Shown here: one piece after another, positions 35,119-46,648 of the stretch | How the letters are laid out: each line of letters opens with the position of its first letter | Position numbering within the stretch: position 1 is the stretch's first letter | Assembly: GCA_963678705.1 (NCBI GenBank) | Contig: OY783204.1 | Coordinates: forward strand, 16,440,759 to 16,504,758 | Origin: Panorpa germanica | Lineage: Eukaryota; Arthropoda; Insecta; Mecoptera; Panorpidae | Reading direction: 5' to 3' | Length of the DNA: 64,000 nucleotides | Notes under the pieces: model-generated | Seen by the model: only the letters and a program-made list of their open reading frames with translations | The model's database searches: none | Told to the model about the DNA's origin: nothing | Program-made: the position numbers and the translations under genes

Positions 35119-36630
35119 TAGCAAAAAATATATATATAAAAAATATATACACAGTACATAAATTCTACATATACGTAGGACGTAGTTGTGTGTATATAAA
35201 ATTCTTTTTGAATTAAATTAACCGCTATTATAGCTCCCCAATAAAGTTATAGTGGTGTAAAGGAACCTAAGCGTATTACAGCGGAAAAGAAGAAGGAAAT
35301 AATAACTAAACATGTTGAATAGTGTTCTTGTTTTTGATCTAGCGAAACAGTGCGATGTTAAAAAAAAAAGTTGCGCTAAGGATGGTTGATGTAAACCATA
35401 GTTTAGATTAATGAAAAAAAGCTAGCGGAGATAGTGTTAACAAGACCCTAATATGCAGAAATAATTTTCAGTACTTAAATTTAAATTTACATAGATTTTT
35501 ATTAATCGCAAGTCGCAAGCGACTACTGTCTTTTTTGTGTGAATTGAATTTCACTTCAAATTTTACCTTAATTTTTAAATTGAAATATTTAACTCGTTCT
35601 ATATAAATTTTACTATAAAACAACAAATAAATTTTCATATAAACCGACTAAAAAATATATGTTTTTCAACAAAATAAAAAATATTTTGAATTGATTCGTT
35701 ATTTGACCAACTATTCTTCAAAATTTGTAAATTTTTTAGCCCATTTACAAAATTTTAACTTTTCAGACCAATTTTTACCTTCGGCAACAACCGTCCCCGT
35801 GCCCCCAAATATAATTATTGAATTTTGAAATTTTGTTTTTTAATAACATATATCATTATTAAGTAATCGAAAATTTGAGTTTTCTGCAACGTTTCCTACA
35901 GGGTCTCCTAATTTTTTCAACGCCCCATACACATGCCACCGTAATACACATGCCAAATTTAAAGTTTCCAGGAAATTCAGGGGAAAATCCGAGGACGCCA
36001 AAAGTCTTACAATTTTATACTATACGAAATAGACAATTTTCAAGAAAATGCGCAAGGCCGTTTTCGAAGTGCCATACAAAATTCGAACAAAACACATAAA
36101 TAAATAAGAATATAAACTAGCTCAATTGTCCTTTTGTAGTAGCATAAAAAAAAATGAAAACATACTAAATAATTCGTAACAACTTTTTCGAGAATTATTA
36201 TTCAGATCTGTATCATATCAAATTTCCAGTTCATCTGATGACACATTCGATTTCCTAGTATCACGTGGTTCTGCTGCATGTTCTCATAGTATTATTCAAC
36301 TATACTATATGTATTCGGTACTACTGCAGACTTCATCACGGAAAATAATATTACAAAACCACAAGTCTGTCTGACGAGTTACATGTTACATGGTCTTACA
36401 CAATAGCGTCTGCATGTCCGACGTCTGGACGTTGACGTTGATGGTGACGTAATCAATACTATGAATTATTTTCCGTCATGTGTAGGTGTAAGACTAGCTT
36501 TTCATACTACATTATATGTTTTGAAATACATAATATACCATAAAAGCATTTAATAAATACGTAATACATAATACCTCAAAATTAGGTTTGCCATCTTACT
36601 CAAATTGATGGTGGATCAGCCGGATATTAT
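35119..36630. other. Non-coding stretch, possible unassigned repeat
   Basis: 35,640 begins AAACCGACTAAAAAATATAT, a word also seen near 40,485. The 35,740-36,090 block (ACCGTCCCCGTGCCCCC; GAAATTCAGGGGAAAATCC) looks like transposable-element sequence, without a second copy here. Confidence 0.35.
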
Positions 36631-36631
36631 A

Positions 36632-36900
36632 TTAGGTTGGTTTGGAAACGTAGTTCGATTTTGTGATGTGAAATAAAATTATTTTTTTAGGCAAAGTATG
36701 AACTTTAAGCAATGTTATATTTCACACTTTGTTCGATGACCTTTTTTAACCATCTTTATGACTTATGACCATCTTTCTAACCCTTTTTTAATTAGACCAG
36801 TAAAATTAGCAGCCTCGGAACGAAGGAGAGAATTTTCTGATCTACAAGTTACATAATAACCTCCAACGATACATAGGAAAGGAGCTATTTGCAACCGAGA
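36632..36900 (+). mobile_element. Mariner-like 5' end fragment
   Basis: TTAGGTTGGTTTGGAAACGT follows a TA dinucleotide and matches the TTAGGTTGG start of mariner-family elements. No opposite terminus was found, and no transposase reading frame is preserved. The call rests mainly on the terminus. Confidence 0.4.
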
Positions 36901-37317
36901 AACAAATTTTGGTGACCTTTGACACGAGATTATATGAGACTTCTTAGCTTCAAAACGTCAAAACAAAGGTAAGTCAATGGCAAATTTCAACTTTCTATCC
37001 TTTAACCCTCTTATTTTACTGTACTAGATTTGGGTCTCATAGCTATGGGTTTATAAATTAAGACACTCGCAACGACGGGTACTTAAATTGTAACAACGTG
37101 CGACACGCGGGGGAAGAACCAGAGCCGTTGTGACGTCACATGCAGTATAATATATATAAAAAAAAGTATAAAAAGGTAATTTCCTGAAAAAAGTATAAAT
37201 TTTCGTGAGAGGTCATACAAAATATATAAAAAAAACTTGTATTACTTGAAATGTGTAGTAAGTTAAAATATTTTTTAATAAATTATATAAATTTTTATAA
37301 ACTGTCATGAAATCTAA

Positions 37318-37401
37318 AACAAAATGTGACAAGGACATGACTGCGGTGGGGGGAAATCTGGTTAGTAGGAAATTTGTGTGACGAAATTTATGGATGACCC
37401 C
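37318..37401 (-). mobile_element. Rep-G fragment
   Basis: AAAATGTGACAAGGACATGA, then GGAAATTTGTGTGACG and AAATTTATGGATGACCCC: terminus of family G in reverse. Confidence 0.55.
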
Positions 37402-37479
37402 TATGGTCTATCAACAAAAATCTTCGAAATAAATGGAGCAAAATCAGAATGATGTATACCATATAAGGTATGCGCCATC

Positions 37480-37630
37480 ATTTCCCAACTTAGCTTCAAT
37501 ATTTTGAGAACGTCATATATGTGAACTAAACCGCTGGACAATAACTAAATAAATAACTGGCAAAGATGCGGATATCGAACCCAAACACGCAGCAGTGTGG
37601 CGTCATACAAAAATTAACTGTGAATGATAA
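37480..37630 (-). repeat. SINE copy 4
   Basis: The minus strand carries GCGTGTTTGGGTTCGATATC (box B region), then the body words CAGCGGTTTAGTTCACATAT and GACGTTCTC. Box A is decayed. Its 5' end abuts the Helitron-like element. Confidence 0.6.
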
Positions 37631-37949
37631 TCTTCTTAATATATATAAATTACGTGTCACGTTGTGTGTTCGCGATGGACTCCTAAACTACTTAACCGAT
37701 TTTAATCAAATTTGTACATCGGGTGCAGTTTGATCCAACTTGAAAGATAGGATAGCTTACATCTCAATTTATGATTAATTATTATGATTTATTATTAATT
37801 ATCTGATTTTAAAAGATGGCGACATCTGTTGATAAATAGATTGAGTAAATATTCTGTTGACTAGATTGAGTAAATATTCAATAGATGGCGCTATGTAATG
37901 TAATATGACAAAAACGTTAGTCACAGCAACGCGTGGCCGGGACAGCTAG
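37631..37949 (+). mobile_element. Helitron-like non-autonomous element
   Basis: The interior carries ATGGACTCCTAAACTACTTA then ACCGATTTTAATCAAATTTG. The 3' end is ACGCGTGGCCGGGACAGCTAG followed by T, the CTAG-T end expected of Helitrons. The 5' end begins TC within TCTTCTTAATATATATAAAT. A word of 16 bp (GATTGAGTAAATATTC) is repeated twice inside, near two AGATGGCG words. It lacks inverted termini and target duplications, as expected. Non-coding. Confidence 0.62.
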
Positions 37950-39559
37950 TTATATATAAAAAATATTAGATTTTTATATTATATACAGAATATAAAATTT
38001 AACTTAACAAACTTGGACAATCTAATAAATAAATGACATAGAATTTCCAAGAACATTCAAGAAATCTCTTCGAAATAAGGAACATCCTCTGCGATGAAAT
38101 GGTAACTGAGGTAGCTATACTAAATGAACATTTCTAGTTTGCAGAAGATCATTCCGATTAGAACACCTATAATTATGTAATAAATAACGTGTAATTGCAA
38201 AGTATGTAATCTTAAGTTGTAATGATGATAACTAACATTAATAAGAATGTATATTAGCTTGAAATAAGGCATATATGAACTAACTCTGAGGTGGTACTAA
38301 AAGTTTAAAATAGATTTTCTTTTAAATATGGAATATACGTTCTACTATCATTTGAGACATTTACCTTACGGGGCTCGAATCGATCACTTATAATTAAACG
38401 GTAAATCCGCCCCTGATGACATTGTAAATTAAGCGTCATGCGTTACAATCAAAAAAAACATTAAGTTTGATATTTATCATCGACCCGGTACCAGCTGCAG
38501 CTGCAGCAGCAGCAACGGCAACGGCAACAGCAACGTTTAAAGTAAAAGTATAACCATGGCTGCTGCATGACTGACTGCATTATTGCACAAAAGTCTATGG
38601 CCATATTTAAAATGTTTTGACCTTGGATATGCCGTGGCCATCCCAGGGCCACAAATGCAGCAAATAAACAATTACGTTGCAAAAATTTAATGTAACATAT
38701 AACTGTACATATTTAGTTATTGGAACTTCGAAACCAGTTTTGTGTTTGATATGAGTCGACTTGACTTCATTCTCTGTGAGTATTTTCTGGAAGACTGACT
38801 GCTGACTACTCAGTGCTGACTGCTAACTTCCAGCTAATTCAGATAAACGAGAGACAGGCGTCGTTAGGGGGCGCTGCAAGTCTTGCGGTGGCCCTTTCAC
38901 TTAGACATCGACTTCAATTAATTGTAAACGAATATTTTGTTTAAAATAATTATCTTAGTCTTGTAATTTATGATATTTGATTACTACTTGAAAAGTTAGT
39001 TGTTTTACAGCCGAAACTCTTTACTGCGGCATTTTTCGGTTCGCCACATGCTATAGCCTGGCTCCGTTTGAAACGTTTTAAAATTTTTGTTTGTTTATTT
39101 TCTCTTGCCATAGGGCAGTTATAGAGTGAGTCGAAATCGAACCCTCTTCCTCTCCTTTATCATTTGCCATCAAATAAATGATAAATATTTTTTTCCTTAT
39201 TAATACCATCATTAGTATGTCCTGTGTTCATAGAGAAAGGGTAAAAGAAGACACTGAATTAATTAACAAGGTGTTTTCAATTCAAACAGTGATTTTAATA
39301 ATAAAAATTTTATTCCTTAATCATTTCTGTAAATGATTTTAGCTAATATACAACGTTTTGTGGCCTATTTTGTTTTGAACAATAAATATACCCTTTTGCG
39401 TATTAGCATACTTATAAAAGTACATAAAAAATCCTATTAAAGGATTAAAGGCTTCTAGAATAACGATAAAATAAAACCCTAAAGTAAAGTAATATGTATG
39501 TTTTGTATTTTGGGAATTTCATTTTCTTTTTTGATCGTAAAAATAATATAGTCTGTGAT
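37950..39559. other. Non-coding stretch with a CAG/CAA tract
   Basis: The tract GCTGCAGCAGCAGCAACGGC (38,491-38,535) is a degenerate trinucleotide repeat. The cysteine-rich minus-strand frame across it is a product of the repeat. Nothing else was recognised. Confidence 0.4.
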
Positions 39560-40039
39560 AGGGATGTAACGAATGTTCTCATTCGTATTCGCGAATATTC
39601 GCAATCGCATTCACATTCGCAATAGATTAGGCGAATATTTTGCGAATGTATTTGATAACTAAAAGTGAAAATAATCTATAAAATAACAATGCAACTGATT
39701 CGGTTTACAATATTTTTATTTTAGTTACTACTTGAACTTGCAATATAAAATAACAATTATATAGTAGCCAAAATAAACTTCCAACTTTTTAAACACACAA
39801 TGGAGCTAAGTAAATTACCAAATTTTTAATTACACGAAACTACATTAAATGATATCTTTACTGAGAGCACAAATGATAGGATTTATATTATATTACTAAG
39901 TAAAGTATTTATTAATTAAACGATCAACGCACGATCAAAATTGAAGATAATAATTGCTTACTTTTGGCCCCATGTTTAAAAACCCGATGTTCGCATTCAC
40001 ATTCGCAATGTAGGAAATCGAACATTCGTTGCATTCCTA
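39560..40039. mobile_element. hAT-type non-autonomous element (480 bp)
   Basis: Inverted termini TAGGGATGTAACGAATGTTC and GAACATTCGTTGCATTCCTA are extended by subterminal ATTCGC words. The flanks are GTCTGTGA (39,552-39,559) and GTCTCTGA (40,040-40,047), an 8-bp target duplication with one later change. Eight base pairs is the hAT signature. The interior is AT-rich and non-coding. Confidence 0.87.
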
Positions 40040-41200
40040 GTCTCTGATAATATGCGAAATCATTTCCTGCATATGTTGTAGTTTTAAATTTAATTATGGT
40101 TTTATGTCTTAGTTTTATAAGTATGCATACTCCATTCTTTCTGAAACTAAAACATAAAATGTCTTGATAGTACAGTGGCCTTTTTTATCGACTAGGTTAA
40201 TAACCTGCGTAATAACCGTCATAAATAAAATTAAAATTAAGCTGGTAAGTAAATTAAAATCTTTGAATTAGTTTGTAGCAAGCTAACACGTGTGAAACTA
40301 CTATGCAGATAATTTTCTACCTGTGGATTTTTTACTTAATTGGAAAGTTATCAATTTCGGCAATTTTCATTATTTTATCATCAATTATTTAAGATTTAAA
40401 ATTAATTAACAATTCGCTGCGGTCAATTAATATATTTAACTTGAAACTTGTTTGAAAGTAAGAATTAAGAACAAAAAAAAACCGACTAAAAATCAAATGA
40501 ATGGCATGTTTTTGTTTTTAAAACGGATGTAAATGCATTAATTAAAAAAAAACATACAAATAAACTGCAACTACAACTTCTGGGAATACAAATTACTATT
40601 TATTTGCAAGGTGTTAACTTTTGCTTATGACTTTACATAATTGTATCATATAACTAACTATATATTTCATTTCACGTGTATGGTACACTACCCAACACTG
40701 TCTACTGAGCAGCATGCGCATATGTAGGATTACAATGTCATCACATTCGCTAAACAAATATGCGTGTTGTATTGTTCGTTGTAACAGGACGACGTGAGAA
40801 CACCGTCTTACTGTCTCACCGTCTCACCGAATCGAAACGTACGAATCATTCAATTTGCGAAACGTGTCAGCAAAAGGTAATAATTATAAGGAAAGTAATC
40901 GGAGCAGACAAGGCCACCTCCTAGTTCATAAAGAACCTGCCAATACTTCCTATCGCATACCCGTGCAAGGAGGTATACCGTAGCAGAGGCCTTCGTCTGA
41001 GGGAATGAACATAGTGGTTTATTTATTTTATTTACTAGTGACAATCGTAGGCAAAAGTATAGTCGGATATTCAGTACAAATGTTACGTATATTACACTCA
41101 AAAAGGGTTATTAATTTTTTTTAAGATACATTTTGGTTTGAATTTGTTAAAGAATTCTTTGAAAATGCACTGTATATGTTATGAAAATTAATATACCTTA
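40040..41200. other. Non-coding stretch with one Rep-I scrap
   Basis: Reverse Rep-I words lie at 40,265-40,325 (GTTTGTAGCAAGCTAAC, then AATTTTCTACCTG). The 83-codon minus-strand frame at 40,850-41,101 shows no domain. Confidence 0.4.
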
Positions 41201-41799
41201 ATGGGCTTGTGTCCTATGTCTTAATTTCTACAAAACTGTACTATATATTGATAAAGTGGGTTACTAGAATCTCAAATGTTCAATTATTTTTTAATAACTA
41301 AAGTCATTTTGTCTCTTTAATTATTAAAGGGATTCAACGTTGTACACATTCCAAGTGCATGTGACATCACAATCCTTGTGTAAGGTTACCAAGCTTACAG
41401 CTCATAAATCTCTGCTCTATGTATTTATATATCAAAATATCAAATATTATTTACAGCTATTTCAAGGAACACTCAAATTTCAATATTATGTCTGCCTTAG
41501 CAGGGTTAAATAAAATAAAAACTTATTATTCTTTGACTTGACTTGATTATTTGACTACCAACAGCTACGAAACATTACCACAGCACTGACCTACTCAACA
41601 AATAACTGACGTTAAAATGCATTTCCCGTCTTACAAATATGGCCGATCATTTCTAGCGCTAAAACTACAATTCAAATTTTTAATTGCTATATCTCCGTCA
41701 ATATTTAGATATTTAATAAAATAGACACGCCAATACACATTTATTAACATCAATTTCAATCAACAATTCGACCACTAAAAAATAAGGGCACAAGCCCAT
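41201..41799 (+). mobile_element. MITE-B copy 4 (full length, TA-flanked)
   Basis: ATGGGCTTGTGTCCTATGTC ... GGGCACAAGCCCAT with TA immediately on both sides (41,199-41,200; 41,800-41,801). It is the cleanest copy, and it defines family B as a TA-targeting inverted-repeat element of about 600 bp. It carries an internal 25-bp deletion relative to copy 1 (after TTTTTAATAACT). Confidence 0.9.
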
Positions 41800-42114
41800 T
41801 ATCTAAAAAAAAATTAATACCTGATTCTAAAATATTTTTTGAAGTGTAATATAAGCGTATTATTTTAACATGTAAACTGTAATACATATACAGACGAAAT
41901 ACAAACGTTTTATTGAGAAATATGGCAACGCTGTTCACTATAATGCAACCATGGTAGTATTTGTAGTGAACACTGCTCCCACGTCTGGGGTTTTCCACCC
42001 AGATCTGTAATTTTCAGCAGTCATCTGAGGTTTTCATCAGTAATTTATCCACTTAAATAGATTTAAATCAATTTGTGTGGAAGAACTTAATAAAACAGGT
42101 CATTTCAATCAGGC

Positions 42115-42272
42115 ACACACCGAAATGGACTTGTGTACTTATTTCTAAGTTAATTAATTAAAGATGTAACATATTATTAAAAAATAATTGGACATTTGAA
42201 GTTCTAGTACCCAACTTTATCAATATGTAGTATACAGTTTTATAGAAATTAAGTCATGGGACACAAGCCCAT
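42115..42272 (-). mobile_element. MITE-B miniature deletion derivative (158 bp)
   Basis: Ends ATGGACTTGTGTACTTA and GGGACACAAGCCCAT. Only the first 130 bp of the B left arm remain between the termini, in reverse orientation (complement begins ATGGGCTTGTGTCCCATGAC). Confidence 0.78.
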
Positions 42273-42299
42273 TGGTTCTTTGCTTATAAGTTAATGGTT

Positions 42300-42875
42300 T
42301 TTTTGAATCTTGACATTTCTGACAATTGGATTGTGAACACATTTTTCAACGGTTGTTTTCTTAACTTTTGATTGAAATAAAGATTAATATATTTATATTG
42401 GCGTTTCTATTTATTTAAACATTCCAAAATTGATGTAAATATAGCTATTTCAAATTTGAATTTCTGTTTTGCCGCTTGTGTAAGCTCTGCCATATGACGT
42501 GACAGAAGAATGAAGTAATCGAGATTATTTTTCCTTTTTCACAACAGTCATAATATAAACTTGATGGGATACACAACCCACTGTAAGCAGTAAATGAGGT
42601 GTTATACACACACACATATGCTTCATACGCACATATGTATCATACACACAGTCATATGCTTTTCTGTTGTATAAAAAAAATGGCAAGCATCGGACATGAC
42701 GTATCATGCATTAGTATTTTCTATAACGTTATATCTCTTTAATTATTAAAGAAACAAAAAGAATATTTTAATTGTAAAAATAACAAATATAAGAAGTTAT
42801 TATAAAATAATTGAATATTTCAGGTTCTGGTACCAAACCTTATCAATATATTGCACAATTTAATAGAAATTAAGT
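42300..42875 (-). mobile_element. MITE-B long variant (reverse)
   Basis: Follows the 23,365 copy block by block: CTTTTGATTGAAATAAAG, ATATTGGCGTTTCTATTTA, AACTTGATGGGATACACAAC, an interrupted CACACATATG cluster, ACGTTATATCTCTTTAATTA and TAGAAATTAAGTCCCAG. Both termini are eroded. Confidence 0.72.
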
Positions 42876-43730
42876 CCCAGTACCGGTTTGGAGTCCTGCT
42901 ATCCCAAAAACATTTTTAAAAAAACAAGGAAATTTTTAATATCCACTTAGCTGTCCAAGCAAGAAGTTGACCTTTTTTTGAATTGGTCAAATCAATTAAC
43001 CTGTATCTCAAAAACTTGAGCTGCTACAAAAATCCAGGTATTTTTGGTATCAGTATGTAAAAAAATATCCAAAACTAATTCTTACTTTTGTTACACTAAA
43101 AAAAAAGTTATTCCGCTGTGTTACGCTTTATTTATTAACATACGAGTTGCTTAATTAAATTATTTATAAAATTTCAAAACTCACCAAATTTTAAAATCCT
43201 TTAAATAATCTTTCTTAGTATCAGTAGTATCGGGATTCTTCTTTGGTAATAACTTAGTATCAATAGTAAAAAGTGATTTATAAGTTAAATGTATTTGTTT
43301 GATGATTTGGATGATGATTTTCATGGCGAAAAACTAATTTAGTTATGAAAGTAAAATAAAATCAAAGTTGTCGGAGACACATACACTAATGGAGCACTGG
43401 AGTAAACGTAATGTGACAAAAAATGACCCCGTACCCATATTATGTACGTGGGAATTGATGGAGAGGTGTACGTGCTCCATATATTTTCATATCTAGACAA
43501 ATGTATGACACTCGTCAAATATACAGGGTATTAGAGACATCGGTGTCAATGTTGGAAAGTATGACAAGGAAAGCAAGACAAAATCAAGGTATGTAATAGA
43601 GCATTAACATTAAAATATGTTTTTAGATGATTTTTGTGTAAAAATACAGTTTTTTTTTGGTAAACTAAAATTAAGTAACAGTAAAATTTTCGACTAAAGG
43701 TCCACCAAATTTTTGAATTATAGAAATTTA
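42876..43730. other. Non-coding stretch
   Basis: Nothing secure was found. ATATACAGGGTATTAGAGAC at 43,522 looks like a transposon terminus of the ACAGGGT type, but no partner end was found. Confidence 0.35.
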
Positions 43731-44070
43731 GAAATTATATTTCTTTAGTTGATGACACAGACCATATTAGAATTGCACTCTGGTCAGGTGAGCTAACGGT
43801 ATATATTAGTTATAGCTACTATCATTGTAGTGTGTGTAGTGGAACGAGTAACAGTTGACAGAAGTCACTGTGCATAATGTTAAGTTAAGTTTTAAATTGA
43901 CAAATTAAGTAATAAACTTTAAATGTCGTTTCTTTGATTTCAGGTAAGATAGTATGACTTAAGTTAAACAATGTAATTATTATAATGTGTATGAAAATTA
44001 CTAAAATAAAAGTGTTTGATTTCAGAAGCAACACATAAGTTTAATTAAAAATTTTCAATTCCTATAATAA
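43731..44070 (+). repeat. Rep-C copy 3
   Basis: GAAATTATATTTCTTTAGTT, then AGCTAACGGTATATATTAGT, TGTGCATAATGTTAAGTTA, TTTGATTTCAGGTAAGATAG and AAGTTTAATTAAAAATTTTC. It has a 20-30 bp deletion around the GTCGACAG block relative to copies 1 and 2. Confidence 0.72.
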
Positions 44071-44989
44071 AATGTAGATACATATCATCGAAACAGTTTT
44101 TATATTTTAAAGTTTCGCTGTGAAGTTGTAAGCGTAAGAAAAAGTATATACCGCTATTAAGTACAAAACATTACGTAATTTTTATTTATTATTTTAGTTC
44201 TTATTCTTTGACTGTATTTAGTACATATATCATTGGAAGGAAATATTGAACGTAAGATGGTCCTTATTTTTCAAACTAGCTATTTTTAAGGTCTGACCCC
44301 CTATGACCTAACACTTCTATATAAAATTGACATTTTTTTATACTTTTATATATTGAGTACAGTACTGAAAAGTCAAATTATAAATGAGCTCATAAAATAA
44401 TTATGTAAACTACGTCGTAGTAGCAAGCCTTAATTTTAGTATCGTACCTACCTTTGGTACCGTTATTTACCTGATTTTTTTAAGAGCTTTAAAGCGTCTG
44501 GCGGAAATTACGATACAAGGAAGCGATATGGCAATATAGTGAATAAGAGTTTTTACCAATAGTTTGTAAAACATTTATAAAAACCAGCCATCATACTATC
44601 AAGTAACTGACTTACAGTGTTACGCATCCACTTACTACTAAGTATGCATGCTTTCTTAACTACATATTACACTATTTATTGTCAAAATGTCACCTTGGCT
44701 AAGACAACCTAGGTCTGGGGGTTCTAAAATCGTGGACTATAATAATAAGCGCGCTGAAAAAGAGACCATGAAGGGAAATGGTGGATAGCGGAGATAGAGA
44801 AAAGGAGAGAGGAAAGAGAAGGAAGTGCAGAGTAGACACAGGGGGGGAGAGTAGTAAGAAGAGAGAAGCAGTCAGGTGTAAATTTATCTATTTTGTTTTT
44901 ATTTTTATTGTTTCTTTTGGAAGGAATGAGAATGAGTAGACAGTACAGACAGCACAATGATGCCTTGGAATGCAAGTATCGCACTTGAT
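44071..44989. other. Non-coding stretch with a purine-rich tract
   Basis: At 44,760-44,870 is a GA-rich block (GGTGGATAGCGGAGATAGAG). One plus frame could be read as WWIAEIEKRREER, similar in style to the scrap near 17.4 kb. The 91-codon minus-strand frame is its complement and not a gene. Confidence 0.35.
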
Positions 44990-45120
44990 AACTGCTCACA
45001 AACTAATTACAAGGTTCATTTTCTACTACTTAAATAGAAACTCTTGCAATGCATAGTTCATCATTCTTAGCTAGCTTTAAGCTAATTTCAAGATTAATTT
45101 TCTACCTGGGATATAATTTA
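44990..45120 (+). repeat. Rep-I copy (two units)
   Basis: CAAACTAATTACAAGGTTCA then TTTTCTACTAC. About 68 bp later comes AGCTTTAAGCTAATTTCAAG then ATTAATTTTCTACCTGG. Confidence 0.65.
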
Positions 45121-45849
45121 ATGATTTAAGGTGGAAGAAGTTTTGCCTAATGGCAAAAACAATACAATAAAATAATAAATAAACGTTACACACCAGGAAA
45201 ATGCAATATTTATTCTAAGCTGGTGAAAAACTCAGTTTTCTAAAATAGTATTTGAGTTAAGAACACAAACTAGGGCCAATTTTCTAGACAAAAAATAGTA
45301 CAACAAAATTTACATAGACCTAGATGCTGAGTTGTTTTCCGTATTCGACAATTTCACCCCTTCTTCGTCATGCATCCCTTAACAGAAGTTACAATATTTC
45401 AATTATATCTTTGTACAACATTGTGTTTATTTTAAAAACAAATTAAATAATAATACCAGATATACTTTAGGTGTCTTATTTGCTTAGAGATAAGAAATTT
45501 AAAAGGTTATCATAATTAAACAATTGTGTAGACAATTGACATGTCGGGCAAATACAGTTATCAATAATTAAATATTAATTATGTATCCACAATTCACCTC
45601 AAGCCATGGGGTCGGGTCAAAGGTCAGATCTCGAGCCACTTTGGATTGTTTCGTATCAATGTAGTGATATCTTGTTCTATGTATGATCTTAAATATTCAT
45701 TGAATAGTTTCATTCATTGATTTATCTGGTTTCTTATGTTTTATATAGTATTGTTAGTGACAGTGTACCGTCGTGGCTGCGTTATTCAATAATATTTTTG
45801 TCAGCAAGTCATGAAATAGTAATTAGTGAATCAGGAGACATTCCATAGA
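45121..45849. other. Non-coding stretch upstream of the candidate gene
   Basis: No repeats were recognised. The final 100 bp before 45,850 (GTGACAGTGTACCGTCGTGG) could be promoter or leader of the candidate three-exon gene; there is no clear TATA box. Confidence 0.3.
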
Positions 45850-46648
45850 ATGATTTCTGCAAGGTGCAATGATTTAGGAACTAAACTGTACTTAAATGTA
45901 ATGTTATTGTTAAAGGTTTATAATTGTTATTTAAAATTATTTTGTTGGTATGTAAAACATAACTTAATAAAATTAATTTTGTTTGTTGTTTGTAGAAATC
46001 TAAAATTAGGTTAAGTTGGTAATGATTCTAGTAATTTTCAGGTAGAATCTTGGAATTGCCTTATAGCTTTACAATGCGTTAGTGTGTTTAAAGCTTATTG
46101 ATTAAGGTTAGATGTAACACAATTAACATTAAGCTTACCATCCAAGATTGCATAAACCGTCAGACGTAGCTAATTGCAATATAAGAATGAATCTTGTAGT
46201 TCGCTTGAATAGATAGGGTATTTTAAGTTCAATATAAAAATAATAAATATAAATTGAATAATAATATATTTTATTTCATAATTTTTTTACAGTTGTGTCT
46301 GTGACACAAGGGTGCAAGAGCGGTTTTTTAAGAAAAATGAAATGGTGGATTTATCAGATATAAAAGAAATCCTTAAAAGTGATCCGGCAAAAGGAAGACA
46401 CGTAAATATTTAAAATTAATTAAGATAAATCTAATTTTATTTCTAATTATATTTAGTTATTTCGTTCAATGTACATAATTTTAAAAAATCTTTGTGAGTC
46501 AAACAATATTTTTATAAGAACACAATTTCTATAGAAAAAAATTTAATAACAATTATTTCAGAAAATCTTGTGGGGATGGAGGAAAATAGTTTCTTGCATA
46601 AAGGCTACTTCTACCGAAGTGCTCTGCTGGCAACATTTTGCATTCTAA
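45850..46648 (+). CDS. Candidate three-exon small gene (69 codons), hypothetical
   Basis: The best-looking host coding signal. The middle exon 46,293-46,401 is bounded by a pyrimidine tract plus ACAG and by a GTAAAT donor, and is open for 36 codons (CVCDTRVQERFFKKNEMVDL, then SDIKEILKSDPAKGRH). It ends on a codon boundary. The next AG (TTATTTCAG, 46,561) opens an exon in the same frame reading KILWGWRKIVSC and ending with a TAA at 46,646-46,648. Upstream, ATG at 45,850 followed by a weak AAG-GTGCAA donor at 45,863 joins in the right phase, giving 69 codons. No family was recognised. The first exon is the least certain, and the coding start may be further upstream. A random origin is not excluded. 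Confidence 0.3.

Noticed and set aside
38461-38682. Cysteine-rich 73-codon minus-strand frame that might suggest a metallothionein-like or toxin-like peptide
   Set aside because: The cysteines come from a degenerate CAG/GCA trinucleotide tract read in the TGC/TGT frame. There is no signal peptide or family pattern.
43515-43545. ACAGGGT-type transposon terminus
   Set aside because: Only a single end-like word, with no inverse partner or target duplication within reach.
44724-44999. 91-codon minus-strand frame
   Set aside because: Complement of a GA-rich tract; same reasoning as at 17.4 kb.
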